Part shown: positions 55,829 through 64,000 of the stretch, piece after piece
Layout: every line of letters starts with the position of its first letter
How positions within the stretch are numbered: the first letter of the stretch is position 1
Source: CAWCTB01 sp963798275
GTDB lineage: Bacteria; Acidobacteriota; Terriglobia; Terriglobales; Acidobacteriaceae
Assembly: GCA_963798275.1 (NCBI GenBank)
Contig: CAWCTB010000030.1
Location: 1 to 64,000 of the forward strand
DNA: 64,000 nucleotides
Direction of reading: 5' to 3'
Program-made: the position numbers and the translations under genes
The notes under the pieces: model-generated
The model's database searches: none
What the model saw: only the letters and a program-made list of their open reading frames with translations
Told to the model about the DNA's origin: nothing

Positions 55829-57676
55829 ATGCAGACCTTCTCCGTCGAGAAGCTCTACACCACCCGCAACATCGGTGGCAGCACCTGGTCGCCCGATGGC
55901 AAGCAGATCGCTTTCGTCTCCAATATCAGCGGACACAACAACCTTTGGCTGGTTCCGGCCGAAGGCGGCTGGCCAACGCAACTCACCATCAGCGATCAGC
56001 GCCAGACGTCGCCCGCTTGGTCGCCCAACGGCACCTGGATCGCCTACGCCTCCGACTACGATGGCAACGAGCAGTGGGACATCTTCCTGGTCTCGCCGCG
56101 CAATGGTGACGTCGTCAACCTGACCACCACCAAGGAGATTTCCGAGCAGTCGCCCGTCTGGTCGCCCGATGGCAAACAGATCGCCTACACCGCCAAGCCC
56201 AAAGACGGTGCGAGCTACGAGATCGATCTCATCGACGTTTCCTCACGTCATGTAAGGCACATTACCCAGAACACTCCTGCGAACTTTTCCAACATCGGGC
56301 AGGTGTTTACCAGCGACGGCAAGTCGATTGCCTTTACCCGGGTTCGCGCCGACGGGAAAGACGCCGACATCTTCTTGTTCGACCTCGCCAGCGGCAAGAG
56401 CCGGAACCTTACCCCACATGATGGCGACCATCTCTATTACGCCAGCGATCTCTCGCCCGACGGCAAAACTGCGCTCATTACGTCCGACGCCCACAACGGC
56501 TACTGGAATACCGGGCTGCTCGACATCGCTACTGGCGATATCAATTGGCTGACGAACGACAAATGGGAGATCAGGAGTGGAACGTACTCGCCCGATGGCC
56601 GCTCGGTTTGCTGGACGGCAAATGTTGACGGCCAAACCATGATCTACCGCTACGATCTCTCGAGCCGGCAGACGCAGGCCCTGCCGCTGAAGAGTGGTGT
56701 GAATACTCTTGGAGGCAATCCGCGGCCCTACTCCCGCGACGGATCGAAGCTGCTCTTCTACCACCAGGGAGGAGACTCACCGACCGACGCATGGACCTAC
56801 GACGTTGCCTCACGGCAGTCGCGGCAGGTGACGCACGCGCTGGTCGGCGGCCTGCGCAGCGCCGACATGGTTGAGCCCTATCTCGTGCACTATCCCAGCC
56901 GCGACGGCAAGTTCACCATCTCCGCGTTTGTCTATGTGCCCAATAACATCGCGCCCAATGGCAAGTTTCCGGCTATTGTGTCCATCCACGGCGGCCCGTC
57001 ATCGCAGTCTGTCGATGGTTTCGATCCGCTTGTGCAATATGTTGTCAATCAGGGCTATCTCGTCATCGCACCCAACTACCGCGGCTCCAGCGGTTATGGC
57101 AAGGAGTTCATGTATGCCAACGATCGCGATGAGGGCGGCAACGATCTGAATGACGTGCTCGATGCCGCCGAGTGGATCAGGAAGTCGCCGTTCGTCGATC
57201 CTAAGAAGCTCGTCGTCATAGGCGCCAGCTATGGCGGCTATCTCACTATGATGGCGCTTACCAAGGCTCCGGACATGTGGGCCGCCGGGGTGGCTGTCGT
57301 TCCTTTTGTGAATTGGACGACCGAGCTTGCCCATGCAGACCCGAACATCCGGCAAACCGACATTGCCATCATGGGCGATCCGGTGGAAAACCAGGCCCTG
57401 TATGCCGACCGCTCGCCCATCAACTTTATCGACCGCATCAAGGCGCCGCTATTATTGCTGGCGGGCGGCAACGACCCGCGCTGCCCTCCGACCGAGGCCC
57501 AGCAGGTCGCCGATGCGATCAAGAAAAAAGGCGGCGTGGTACAGCTCAAGATCTACGAGAACGAAGGCCACCAGTTCTCGCGCGTCGAAAATCAGATCGA
57601 CGCCATGAAGCGCATCTCCGATTTCCTGAAAGTCCGCGTCCCGTCGCCCGGCTGCGGCTGCTCGATCTATGAATAG
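55829..57676 (+). CDS. S9-family (prolyl oligopeptidase-type) serine peptidase, secreted
   Basis: 615 aa from ATG 55829. The same frame is open upstream and encodes KLLLAASLLSCINVFAQATLA, a signal peptide, so the true start probably lies before 55700 at a non-ATG codon or was altered. The N-terminal half is a WD40-like propeller with repeated WSPDGKQIAF strands; the C-terminal hydrolase has Ser 467 in GASYGGY, Asp 549 in GGNDPRCPP and His 581 in NEGHQFS. Likely periplasmic peptide breakdown. Ends back to back with hemD. Confidence 0.9.
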   Translation: MQTFSVEKLYTTRNIGGSTWSPDGKQIAFVSNISGHNNLWLVPAEGGWPTQLTISDQRQTSPAWSPNGTWIAYASDYDGNEQWDIFLVSPRNGDVVNLTTTKEISEQSPVWSPDGKQIAYTAKPKDGASYEIDLIDVSSRHVRHITQNTPANFSNIGQVFTSDGKSIAFTRVRADGKDADIFLFDLASGKSRNLTPHDGDHLYYASDLSPDGKTALITSDAHNGYWNTGLLDIATGDINWLTNDKWEIRSGTYSPDGRSVCWTANVDGQTMIYRYDLSSRQTQALPLKSGVNTLGGNPRPYSRDGSKLLFYHQGGDSPTDAWTYDVASRQSRQVTHALVGGLRSADMVEPYLVHYPSRDGKFTISAFVYVPNNIAPNGKFPAIVSIHGGPSSQSVDGFDPLVQYVVNQGYLVIAPNYRGSSGYGKEFMYANDRDEGGNDLNDVLDAAEWIRKSPFVDPKKLVVIGASYGGYLTMMALTKAPDMWAAGVAVVPFVNWTTELAHADPNIRQTDIAIMGDPVENQALYADRSPINFIDRIKAPLLLLAGGNDPRCPPTEAQQVADAIKKKGGVVQLKIYENEGHQFSRVENQIDAMKRISDFLKVRVPSPGCGCSIYE

Positions 57677-58510
57677 CTATCGGCCATCCGCGCGAATGCG
57701 CTCTTTCGCCGCGAGTATGGCGTCGACCAAACCTTGCATCGTGTACTCTTTCGCCTCGATGTCGACCGGCAAACCGAACTCACGCAAGGTGGCCGACGTC
57801 ACCGGACCAATCGATGCGGTGTGTACGCCATGTCCGGGAACGGGCTTCTTCAGCGCCGCGCGCGCGCTGCGCACTCCGAGCAGGCTCACGAAATTTTTCA
57901 CCGTCGACGAACTGGTGAACGTGATCGCATGTGGCTTGCGCTTGCCGGAGAGAACGGCGCGCAACCGTCGCTCCGAATTCTCTGGAGCAACCGTTTCATA
58001 AGCTTCTACAACATCGACTTCCGCGCCCGCTTTGCGCAGCTCCCGCGGAATCACATCGCGAGCAACCTTGGCGCGCACCAGCAACACGCGCTTGCCCTTC
58101 ACTCGACGATGCAGCGCGGCAACCACCGATTCGGCGATGTATTCCTTCGGCGTGACCGTTACTGTCAGTCCACACTTCTCGATGGCACTCTTGGTCGCTG
58201 GACCAATCGCCGCGATCTTCAGATGCGCGAAAGCGTATGCATCAAGCTTGAGCTTGGCAACCCGTTCGAACAACGCGTCAACCCCGTTGACCGAGGTCAG
58301 GATAAGCCAGTCGTAGCTGCCCAGATTCCGCAGCGCAGTATCGAGCGGTTTGCACGATGCGGGCTTGCGAATCTCGATGAATGGGATTTCGATGACTCGG
58401 CAGCCCAGCTCTTTGAGGATGGACGACAAAGCACCAGCTTGCCTCTTGGCGCGCGACACCAGCACTCGGCAACCAGAGAGCGGACGGTCTCGATCCACGT
58501 CGCTGCTCAC
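57677..58510 (-). CDS. hemD: uroporphyrinogen-III synthase
   Basis: 277 aa from GTG 58510, which overlaps the hemC stop as GTGA. Two similar lobes: RVLVSRAKRQAGALSSILKELGCRV and YDWLILTSVNGVDALFE, then VLLVRAKVARDVIPRELRKAGAEVDVVEAYETV and AITFTSSSTVKNF. Cyclises hydroxymethylbilane. HemD sequences vary, but position in a hem operon supports the call. Confidence 0.88.
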   Translation of the reverse strand: MSSDVDRDRPLSGCRVLVSRAKRQAGALSSILKELGCRVIEIPFIEIRKPASCKPLDTALRNLGSYDWLILTSVNGVDALFERVAKLKLDAYAFAHLKIAAIGPATKSAIEKCGLTVTVTPKEYIAESVVAALHRRVKGKRVLLVRAKVARDVIPRELRKAGAEVDVVEAYETVAPENSERRLRAVLSGKRKPHAITFTSSSTVKNFVSLLGVRSARAALKKPVPGHGVHTASIGPVTSATLREFGLPVDIEAKEYTMQGLVDAILAAKERIRADGR

Positions 58511-59446
58511 GGCTGTTGCGGAGCAGCCGCGGTGACCATTCCGTAGACGTCTTCGAGGATCTTGGTCGCGCCGCGCCGCAGCAGAATGTCGCCCACCTCT
58601 TCGCCCAGCGCAATGGGATCAGTGCCCGTGCGATGCTCGCGCAGAACTTCTGTTCCGTCTGGACGGGCGACTACGCCGCGCAGATGCAGCACGCCGTCCT
58701 TCACTTCGGCGAAGGCTCCGATCGGTACCTGGCAGCCGCCGCCCAGCTTGTTCAGCAGGGCGCGTTCGCATACCGTCGCCGCCCGCGCGTCAGCGTCGTT
58801 CAGAAACTCGAGGTGCTTGCGCATCTCAGCATCGCCTTGGCGAATCTCGATGCCCAGCGCGCCCTGTCCGGCCGCCGGACACAGAAACTCCTCCGACAGG
58901 TACTCACGAATGTGTTCCGTCTTGCCAAGGCGGGTCAGCCCGGCTGCAGCGAGGATGATCGCGTCATACTCGCCTTCCTCCAGTTTGCGCACGCGCGTGT
59001 CGACGTTGCCGCGCAGCGGATGGATATCGAGATCGGCTCGAAACGCCTTAAGTTGCGCCTGCCGCCGCAAACTGCTGGTGCCAACTCTCGCGCCCTTGGG
59101 CAAACCATCGACGGAGTCGTATTTGACCGACAGAAACACGTCGCGCGGATTTACGCGTGTGGTGATGGCAACCAGCTCAAATCCCGGAGGCAGTTCGGTC
59201 GGCAGGTCCTTCAGGCTGTGCACCGCGAGATCGACACGGCCCTCGGCCAAGCGCCTCCTCGATCTCCTTGGTGAACATGCCCTTGGTGCCGACCTGGGCC
59301 AGAGCGACGTCGGTGATCTTGTCGCCGGTGGTCTTGATGATCTCCAGCTCAATCTCGTGGCCGCGTTGCCGCAGCAGGTCGGAGATGTGGTGGGCTTGCC
59401 AAAGGGCAAGCTGCGATCCGCGGGAACCAATTCGCAGGCGAGCCAT
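58507..59446 (-). CDS. hemC: hydroxymethylbilane synthase (one frameshift)
   Basis: Starts at ATG 59446 (MARLRIGSRGSQLALWQAH) overlapping the hemA stop. The frame shifts at about 59247; deleting one base joins KEIEEAL to AEGRVDLAVHSLKDLPTELP. The rest includes LRRQAQLKAFRADLDIHPLRGNVDTRV and the dipyrromethane-binding Cys in LLNKLGGGCQVPIGAFAE. Repaired length 312 aa. Joins four porphobilinogens. Confidence 0.93.
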
Positions 59447-60771
59447 CAGCGTCCCACTCCTGTCTTCTGGGTGGAGATTGACGATTCCGGTTCTTCGGTC
59501 GAGGGCTTACGCACTTCGCGCAGATTGAAGAGCCGCCGGACCAGTTCCACCACCGTCGTCGATTCCGACGATTCGCGGGCGGCGCTCTTCAGCGTGGTAA
59601 TAGGAGTGTGCATGATCTTGTTGATGATGCCCTTGGTCAGCGCATCGACTGCGAGTTCCTGCTCGGGAGTCAGCGTGCCCAGGCGGCCGCGCAGACGATC
59701 GATCTCGGCCTGACGCACGGTCTCGAGGTGCTCCTGCAGAGACACGATGGTCGGCACCACGTCCAGCGTCTGCAATCGCGCCAGGAACTTCTCGACTTCC
59801 TCTTTGACGATGGCTTCGGCGCGATCGGCCTCGACCTTGCGGTCGGACATGTGCGAGCCAACCACCTGCTGCAAGTCGTCGATGTCGTACACAAATATGC
59901 CATCAACCTTGTTGAGGCTGGGATCGATGTCGCGCGGCACGGCGATGTCGATGAAGAACATGGGGCGGTTGCGCCGGCGGCTCATGAACTTCTCGCCGTG
60001 CTCTTTGCGGAAGATGGTGTGGGGCGCTCCGGTGGAGCTGATCACGATGTCAGCACGATCGACGGTGTCGTACAAATGCTCGAACGGGATCGCCTCGCCG
60101 TTGAACTTCTGGGCCAGAACGGCGGCGCGTTCGAGGGTCCGGTTGCCGACGTAAATCTTGCTTGCGCCGTGGGCCAGCAAGTGACGGGCAGCGAGTTCGC
60201 ACATCTTGCCAGCGCCGACCAGGTAGACGCTCTTGCCGTCGAGGTCACCGAAGATCTTCTTGGCAAGATCGACGGCCACCGAGGCCACGGAAACAGCCGA
60301 GGTGGCAATCGCGGTCTCATTCCGCACGCGCTTGGCAACGGCGAAGGCCCGCGAGAACAAGGCGTCGAGCTGCGAATCGACCGTGCCCACGGCGCGGGCC
60401 ATGGCGTAGGCTTCCTTGACTTGTCCCAGGATTTGCGGCTCGCCTACCACCATCGAGTCGAGGCTGGAGGCGACGCGGAAGACATGATGGATCGCGCCGT
60501 TCTCATGGAACTCGTAAAGATATTTGCGGAAGGGCTCGGGATCGAAGCCGTACAACTGCTGAACCAGCGCGTTCACGTCCGTAGCGTGGCCATTGGTACG
60601 CGCTACCAGTTCCACGCGGTTGCAGGTGGAAACGATCATCGCTTCCTGCACCCCGGGGTGAGACACCATCGTCTTGAGCGCCTGGGGCAGACGCGCTTCG
60701 GGAATGGCGAAGCGCTCCCGCACCTCCACTGGTGCGGTCTGGTGATTCACGCCAATGACGAGCAGGTTCAT
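59446..60771 (-). CDS. hemA: glutamyl-tRNA reductase
   Basis: 441 aa. The catalytic Cys lies in MIVSTCNRVELVA (about 50), the substrate part is VVGEPQILGQVKEAY, and the NADPH domain has VYLVGAGKMCELAARHLLAHG. A coiled dimerisation domain ends the protein. Reduces glutamyl-tRNA to glutamate semialdehyde, the first step of C5-type tetrapyrrole synthesis. ATGA overlap with ccsA. Confidence 0.94.
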   Translation of the reverse strand: MNLLVIGVNHQTAPVEVRERFAIPEARLPQALKTMVSHPGVQEAMIVSTCNRVELVARTNGHATDVNALVQQLYGFDPEPFRKYLYEFHENGAIHHVFRVASSLDSMVVGEPQILGQVKEAYAMARAVGTVDSQLDALFSRAFAVAKRVRNETAIATSAVSVASVAVDLAKKIFGDLDGKSVYLVGAGKMCELAARHLLAHGASKIYVGNRTLERAAVLAQKFNGEAIPFEHLYDTVDRADIVISSTGAPHTIFRKEHGEKFMSRRRNRPMFFIDIAVPRDIDPSLNKVDGIFVYDIDDLQQVVGSHMSDRKVEADRAEAIVKEEVEKFLARLQTLDVVPTIVSLQEHLETVRQAEIDRLRGRLGTLTPEQELAVDALTKGIINKIMHTPITTLKSAARESSESTTVVELVRRLFNLREVRKPSTEEPESSISTQKTGVGR

Positions 60772-61583
60772 GATCCCGGAAACCTGTGTACCCGGCTAAA
60801 GTAGTTGGCGGCCCATGCGCCCAGCGCGATGACGAAGGCGAATGTGGCCAGAAATGCCGCCCGGCGGCCACGCCAGCCCGAGCTCCAACGCATGTAGAGC
60901 AGAAGCAGGTAGACGACCCACATCAAGATCGAAAGCAGGATTTTGGGATCGTAGAAAAAGAAGGGGCCGTACTTCTCGATTGCGAGGACTGAACCCGCCG
61001 CCAGTCCCAGGGTCATGAAGGGGAAACCAAACAACAGCGAGTTGTAGCAAATCTCGTCGATGGTCTGCAGCGGCGGCAGCCACGTCAGCAAGCCCGACGT
61101 GTGCTTCGACTTGAGCGCCTTCTCCTGGACGATGTACAGCAGGCTGGTGCCGAAACTCAGGAAGAGGCCGGCATAGCCGGTGAAGATCAGGACAATGTGG
61201 ACCCACACCCAGCGGCTGCGCAGCACGGGCGATGTCCAGGTGACGGGCTGCTCCCCAATCGCGGCGGCAAATGTCAGCAGGAAAACAATGGGGAAAATCA
61301 CGATACCGGGCGAAACCGTCCGGTAGCCGACGAAGAAGACGAAGAACACCACCATGGCCACGAAAGCCAGGATGGACTCGGACGTATGCACTGAGCCAAT
61401 CGTCATGTGGCCGGCCAGCACAAACGATTCCACCAGCGAGACAAAGTGGAAGATGAGGCCGAGTCCGACGGCCGGCTCAACCACCCTGGCCAGCAGGTTG
61501 CCTTTCCTGCTCAGCAGCAGGATGGAGTAAACCAGCCCGACGCTGTAGCAAGCGACCGCGACTCGAAGCCAAATTACCGGCAT
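60768..61583 (-). CDS. ccsA: cytochrome c biogenesis protein CcsA / HemX-like membrane protein
   Basis: 271 aa from ATG 61583; the open frame extends to 61667. About eight membrane helices, with the conserved HTSESILAFVA, VLRSRWVWVHIVLIFTGYAGLFLSFGTSLLYIVQEKALK and FYDPKILLSILMWVVYLLLLYMRW of the CcsA/HemX family, including His residues that may bind heme. A gene of this type before hemA is frequent. It may handle heme for cytochrome c or regulate HemA. Confidence 0.85.
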   Translation of the reverse strand: MPVIWLRVAVACYSVGLVYSILLLSRKGNLLARVVEPAVGLGLIFHFVSLVESFVLAGHMTIGSVHTSESILAFVAMVVFFVFFVGYRTVSPGIVIFPIVFLLTFAAAIGEQPVTWTSPVLRSRWVWVHIVLIFTGYAGLFLSFGTSLLYIVQEKALKSKHTSGLLTWLPPLQTIDEICYNSLLFGFPFMTLGLAAGSVLAIEKYGPFFFYDPKILLSILMWVVYLLLLYMRWSSGWRGRRAAFLATFAFVIALGAWAANYFSRVHRFPGS

Positions 61584-61825
61584 AAACCCCAATAGACCGT
61601 AGAGGTCGAATACTGTTGTACTCCTGTATGTTAAGTATAAAGGCGGAGCGCACCCTACCGAGTGCACTAATCACGCGGGGGTGTGATTTCGGTCACAAGG
61701 TGCCCATCGGAGGAATGCCCAGCCAGACGAGGGCCAGGGTGGCGCCAATGCGTAAAGCAGTGGAAGTGCAGGATTGACGAAGGCAAGGCTTCGAATCGCG
61801 ATAGGCTCCCGGTTCAGTCTCGGGC

Positions 61826-61854
61826 TATAATCGCGTCTTCTGGGCCTCCGGAGG
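61826..61854 (+). promoter_or_regulatory. -10 box and ribosome site before the secreted protein gene
   Basis: TATAAT at 61826-61831, and GGAGG at about 61850-61854 ahead of GTG 61860. No good -35 box is seen at the normal distance. Confidence 0.45.
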
Positions 61855-61859
61855 TTGCC

Positions 61860-62642
61860 GTGACAACTCCGTTCGCTGTTCTCTGCCTCGCTGCCGGTCT
61901 AGTGCTTACCAGTGCGCCTATGATGGCGCAAACTCCCGAAGACGCTCTGCACACTCCCGATGGCAACGTGCAGGACATGTTCAACAGCATCCTTATCCCG
62001 CCTTTGGCGAATGCGCCCTTTGTGGCCACGGTGAATGCCGAGTGGACCCGCCAACTCCCGGACGCGACCACTATCACGTTGAAGAACCATCGGATTCTAA
62101 TGCGAGATAGCAAGGGCCGCATCTACCAGGAGCGTCGCCAGCTTACGTCTGACGGCGACCAGCAAGAAAGCCAGCTAACCCGGATTGAGATCAGCGACCC
62201 GGCCCAGCACATTAAATACTTCTGCAGTCCGTTCAATCGCGTTTGCGTGCTCCGCGCTTATTTCATGCCCATCGCCGTGCCGGTTACCCCGGTGGGACCG
62301 TTAGACAAGGGCTCCCGGTACCTCAGTCGTGAGGACCTGGGTAAAGAGCAGGTGAGCGGACTTGAGGCGATTGGTACGCGGGAGACGATCACGACCGATG
62401 CGGGTGCCATGGGCAATGATGCGCCCGTTGCCATCACCAAGGAGTTCTGGTATTCGCCGCGACTCGACCTGAACCTGTCGGTGAAGCGCGTGGACCCTCT
62501 GCATGGGACGCAGCTCATAACGGTCAATCCGATCCAGTTCGTCGAACCGGATCCAAGGATGTTCGCCCCGCCCGCAGGGTACAAAGTCGTCGACGAGCGC
62601 GGACCGAGTGTGCAGGCGAAGCAGACGGGCCCCGCTCGCTAG
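61860..62642 (+). CDS. secreted hypothetical protein
   Basis: 260 aa from GTG 61860, chosen for the GGAGG 5-8 bp upstream. A signal peptide (TTPFAVLCLAAGLVLTSAPMMAQ) is followed by FVATVNAEWTRQLPDATTITLKNHRI, DSKGRIYQERRQL, LEAIGTRETITT and FWYSPRLDLNLSVKRVDPLHGTQ. The pattern is that of outer-membrane-lipoprotein-like periplasmic proteins; no function known. It stands divergent from ccsA. Confidence 0.75.
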   Translation: MTTPFAVLCLAAGLVLTSAPMMAQTPEDALHTPDGNVQDMFNSILIPPLANAPFVATVNAEWTRQLPDATTITLKNHRILMRDSKGRIYQERRQLTSDGDQQESQLTRIEISDPAQHIKYFCSPFNRVCVLRAYFMPIAVPVTPVGPLDKGSRYLSREDLGKEQVSGLEAIGTRETITTDAGAMGNDAPVAITKEFWYSPRLDLNLSVKRVDPLHGTQLITVNPIQFVEPDPRMFAPPAGYKVVDERGPSVQAKQTGPAR

Positions 62643-62713
62643 AGTCACAGCGGTGAGGGTGTCCGTAATTTCGAGCTGTAACTTTAAGTGGCGGCATTGC
62701 GGAGAACGTCGTT

Positions 62714-62782
62714 ACCTCAGCGGCTGAAGCCGCACCTACCCATGCACTTTCGCGGCACGGCTGAAGCCATGCCCTTTCAAGA
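62714..62782 (-). repeat. dispersed hairpin repeat, family A, reverse orientation
   Basis: CCTCAGCGGCTGAAGCCGC and CGGCACGGCTGAAGCCATGC followed by CCTTTCAAGA. Read on the minus strand this is the same order as the copy at 31291. Confidence 0.7.
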
Positions 62783-62824
62783 CGAATTCGAGTTATTCAG
62801 CGTAGTCCTGGAACACGACCCTAG

Positions 62825-63478
62825 CTAGCTGGGGTAGTGAAAGTGCACCAGGTGCTGCGAGGCGACAGTAACTCCGTCGCGGGTGGCGGGGCGGAAGCGC
62901 CACTGCCGCAGGATGGCCAGAACTTTTTCGTCGATGCCGTAGCCAATTCCCTGCGTCAGCTTGAGACCGGTAACATTGCCCTGCTCGTCGATGGTGACTT
63001 CGACGATGACGTCGCCTTCGACTCCCGCCGGCAAGTCGGCGCGAGAGACCGGCGGATCGGGAAATACTTGCGGCAGCGCCGGCATGATGGCGGGGCCGGT
63101 CAGGGGAGTTCCCGGAACCCGTGAGCCCCACGGAGAGCCGCCATGGGCCGTGATCTCGGGAGCGTCAGGTGTGGTGGCGGCGGCCTCTTCCCGCTGGCGG
63201 GCAATCGGCTTCCGCGCGGGCGACGGCTGCTGGGCGGTGCGAACCCTGACCACTAACGGCTGGGGATTAGAATCGCGCGATTGCTCGGGGCCGAGGGGGG
63301 CGAGATAGACCACGCTGCCGGAGGAATAGGGCGTCCCGAGAGCGACTTCCGACGGCATGAGCGACACTGGAGTCGAGCGGTGGCCGAGCATCAGCAACAA
63401 CAGTCCATGGAGGACGAGCGAGGCAGCAAGCGCCGCTTGCCATCGCCTGGTTCCCGATCGCTGCAGTTCCGCGAACAT
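62825..63478 (-). CDS. TonB-like energy transducer
   Basis: 217 aa from ATG 63478, with GGAGGG 10 bp upstream. One N-terminal membrane helix (AALAASLVLHGLLLLML), a long Pro/Arg-rich periplasmic linker (60-130) and a C-terminal TonB domain (about 140-217: EGDVIVEVTIDEQGNVTGLKLTQGIGYGIDEKVLAILRQWRFRPAT). It would pass proton-motive energy from ExbBD to outer-membrane receptors. No exbBD in the window. Confidence 0.85.
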   Translation of the reverse strand: MFAELQRSGTRRWQAALAASLVLHGLLLLMLGHRSTPVSLMPSEVALGTPYSSGSVVYLAPLGPEQSRDSNPQPLVVRVRTAQQPSPARKPIARQREEAAATTPDAPEITAHGGSPWGSRVPGTPLTGPAIMPALPQVFPDPPVSRADLPAGVEGDVIVEVTIDEQGNVTGLKLTQGIGYGIDEKVLAILRQWRFRPATRDGVTVASQHLVHFHYPS

Positions 63479-63555
63479 GCTACCGCCTACCCTCCTCTGA
63501 TGGACGATTGTAGGGCCATTTCGTTTCAGGAATGCACGTTCCTTTGCTGCACGAG

Positions 63556-64000
63556 TTAACAGGCTGATGGTGTGAGCGGCGGATCCTGCGGCTTGACCAG
63601 CTCCGGGGCCGTGACACCATTCGCCGCGAAGTCGAGTGCATAAGCCAGGTTGGCGATGTCGGAGCTGGCGTCGCGCGCGGTCAAGGACTGCAGTCCCCAG
63701 CGCCACTCAATCATCTTCAGGATGGAGGTGTGGTCGTAGACCACGCTCGATATGCGAGGAGTGGCAGCGGTTCCGCGGGACCAAGGTGACACGATGATCG
63801 TGGGTACGCGAAATCCTAAACGCGCTTTCCCGTTCACGATGTCCGGGTCGACGGTGTTCGGAGCGGCCGCTCGGGGCGGCGGGATGTGCTCAAAGAACCC
63901 TCCACCTTCATCGTAAGTAATCACCAGGACGGTGCTGCTCCAAAGAGGACTGGCACTTAACGCGGCGTATATCTTCCAGAGGAAATGTTCGCCGCGCAGC
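63556..64000 (-). CDS. phosphoesterase (phospholipase C / acid phosphatase family), C-terminal part
   Basis: The gene runs off the window edge at 64000. About 148 residues are visible: GEHFLWKIYAALSASPLWSSTVLVITYDEGGGFFEHIPPP (metal Asp and Glu), VPTIIVSPWSRG, and YDHTSILKMIEWRWGL, the usual order of the C-terminal part of these phosphoesterases, followed by a Pro-rich end. The stop is at 63556. Probably secreted, but the N-terminus is not in view. Confidence 0.8.
   Translation of the reverse strand, partial: LRGEHFLWKIYAALSASPLWSSTVLVITYDEGGGFFEHIPPPRAAAPNTVDPDIVNGKARLGFRVPTIIVSPWSRGTAATPRISSVVYDHTSILKMIEWRWGLQSLTARDASSDIANLAYALDFAANGVTAPELVKPQDPPLTPSAC

Overview
The window is about 60% GC and reads like the chromosome of an Acidobacteriota member, probably class Terriglobia. 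This is inference from the overall protein style, the fused KorA plus KorB, the ChdC-type heme enzyme, and several families of short GC-rich hairpin repeats between genes. No rRNA, tRNA or CRISPR array was seen.

Layout. 0-10 kb is an accessory region: an IS91-type element (tyrosine recombinase plus transposase), then an intact RIT (recombinase-in-trio) element with three overlapping tyrosine recombinases and candidate terminal repeats, then a fifth tyrosine recombinase on the minus strand. After these come a truncated DNA-methylase-like gene, a 330-bp array of a 13-bp motif in direct and inverted arrangement, a two-domain DUF429-like protein and a decayed MerR regulator. 10-31 kb is core: an RsbW-like anti-sigma kinase divergent from a STAS protein, a YVTN propeller, mdh, icd, glnE, kdpE with a sensor-only KdpD and a divergent KdpD-like histidine kinase, a D-2-hydroxyacid dehydrogenase, gpmI, eno, a bactofilin, methyltransferases and an FAD oxidoreductase. 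31-45 kb holds mazG-GNAT-menC, GDPD, alcohol dehydrogenase, korAB, a DUF433/DUF5615 pair, accA and dnaE. 45-52.6 kb holds purQ, dut, an ornithine cyclodeaminase-like gene, ompA-like, msrB, dedA, chdC and nth. 52.6-55.7 kb is a graveyard: an internally deleted RAYT transposase between inverted REP hairpins, vapBC, a metzincin fragment and a HEAT-repeat fragment. 55.8-64 kb holds a secreted S9 peptidase, the heme operon ccsA-hemA-hemC-hemD, a secreted protein, a TonB-like protein and the C-terminal part of a phosphoesterase.

How the genes work together. mdh and icd (TCA cycle), korAB (reductive or oxidative 2-oxoacid decarboxylation), gpmI and eno (lower glycolysis) are central carbon metabolism. 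accA feeds fatty-acid synthesis. glnE controls glutamine synthetase. hemA/C/D, with chdC 6 kb away, form most of a coproporphyrin-type heme pathway, and CcsA supports cytochrome c maturation.

Quality warning. Many conserved genes, including dnaE (three times), accA, korA, korB and hemC, are interrupted by single-base insertions. Deleting one base per shift restores an uninterrupted frame whose length is a multiple of three. This pattern points to residual insertion errors in the sequence, so broken genes here should not be read as true pseudogenes without checking. The best candidates for something new are the 13-bp motif array with its neighbours (7.2-9.3 kb), the split and divergent Kdp sensor, the pair of 125-bp MITE-like repeats, and the deleted RAYT with its REP hairpins.
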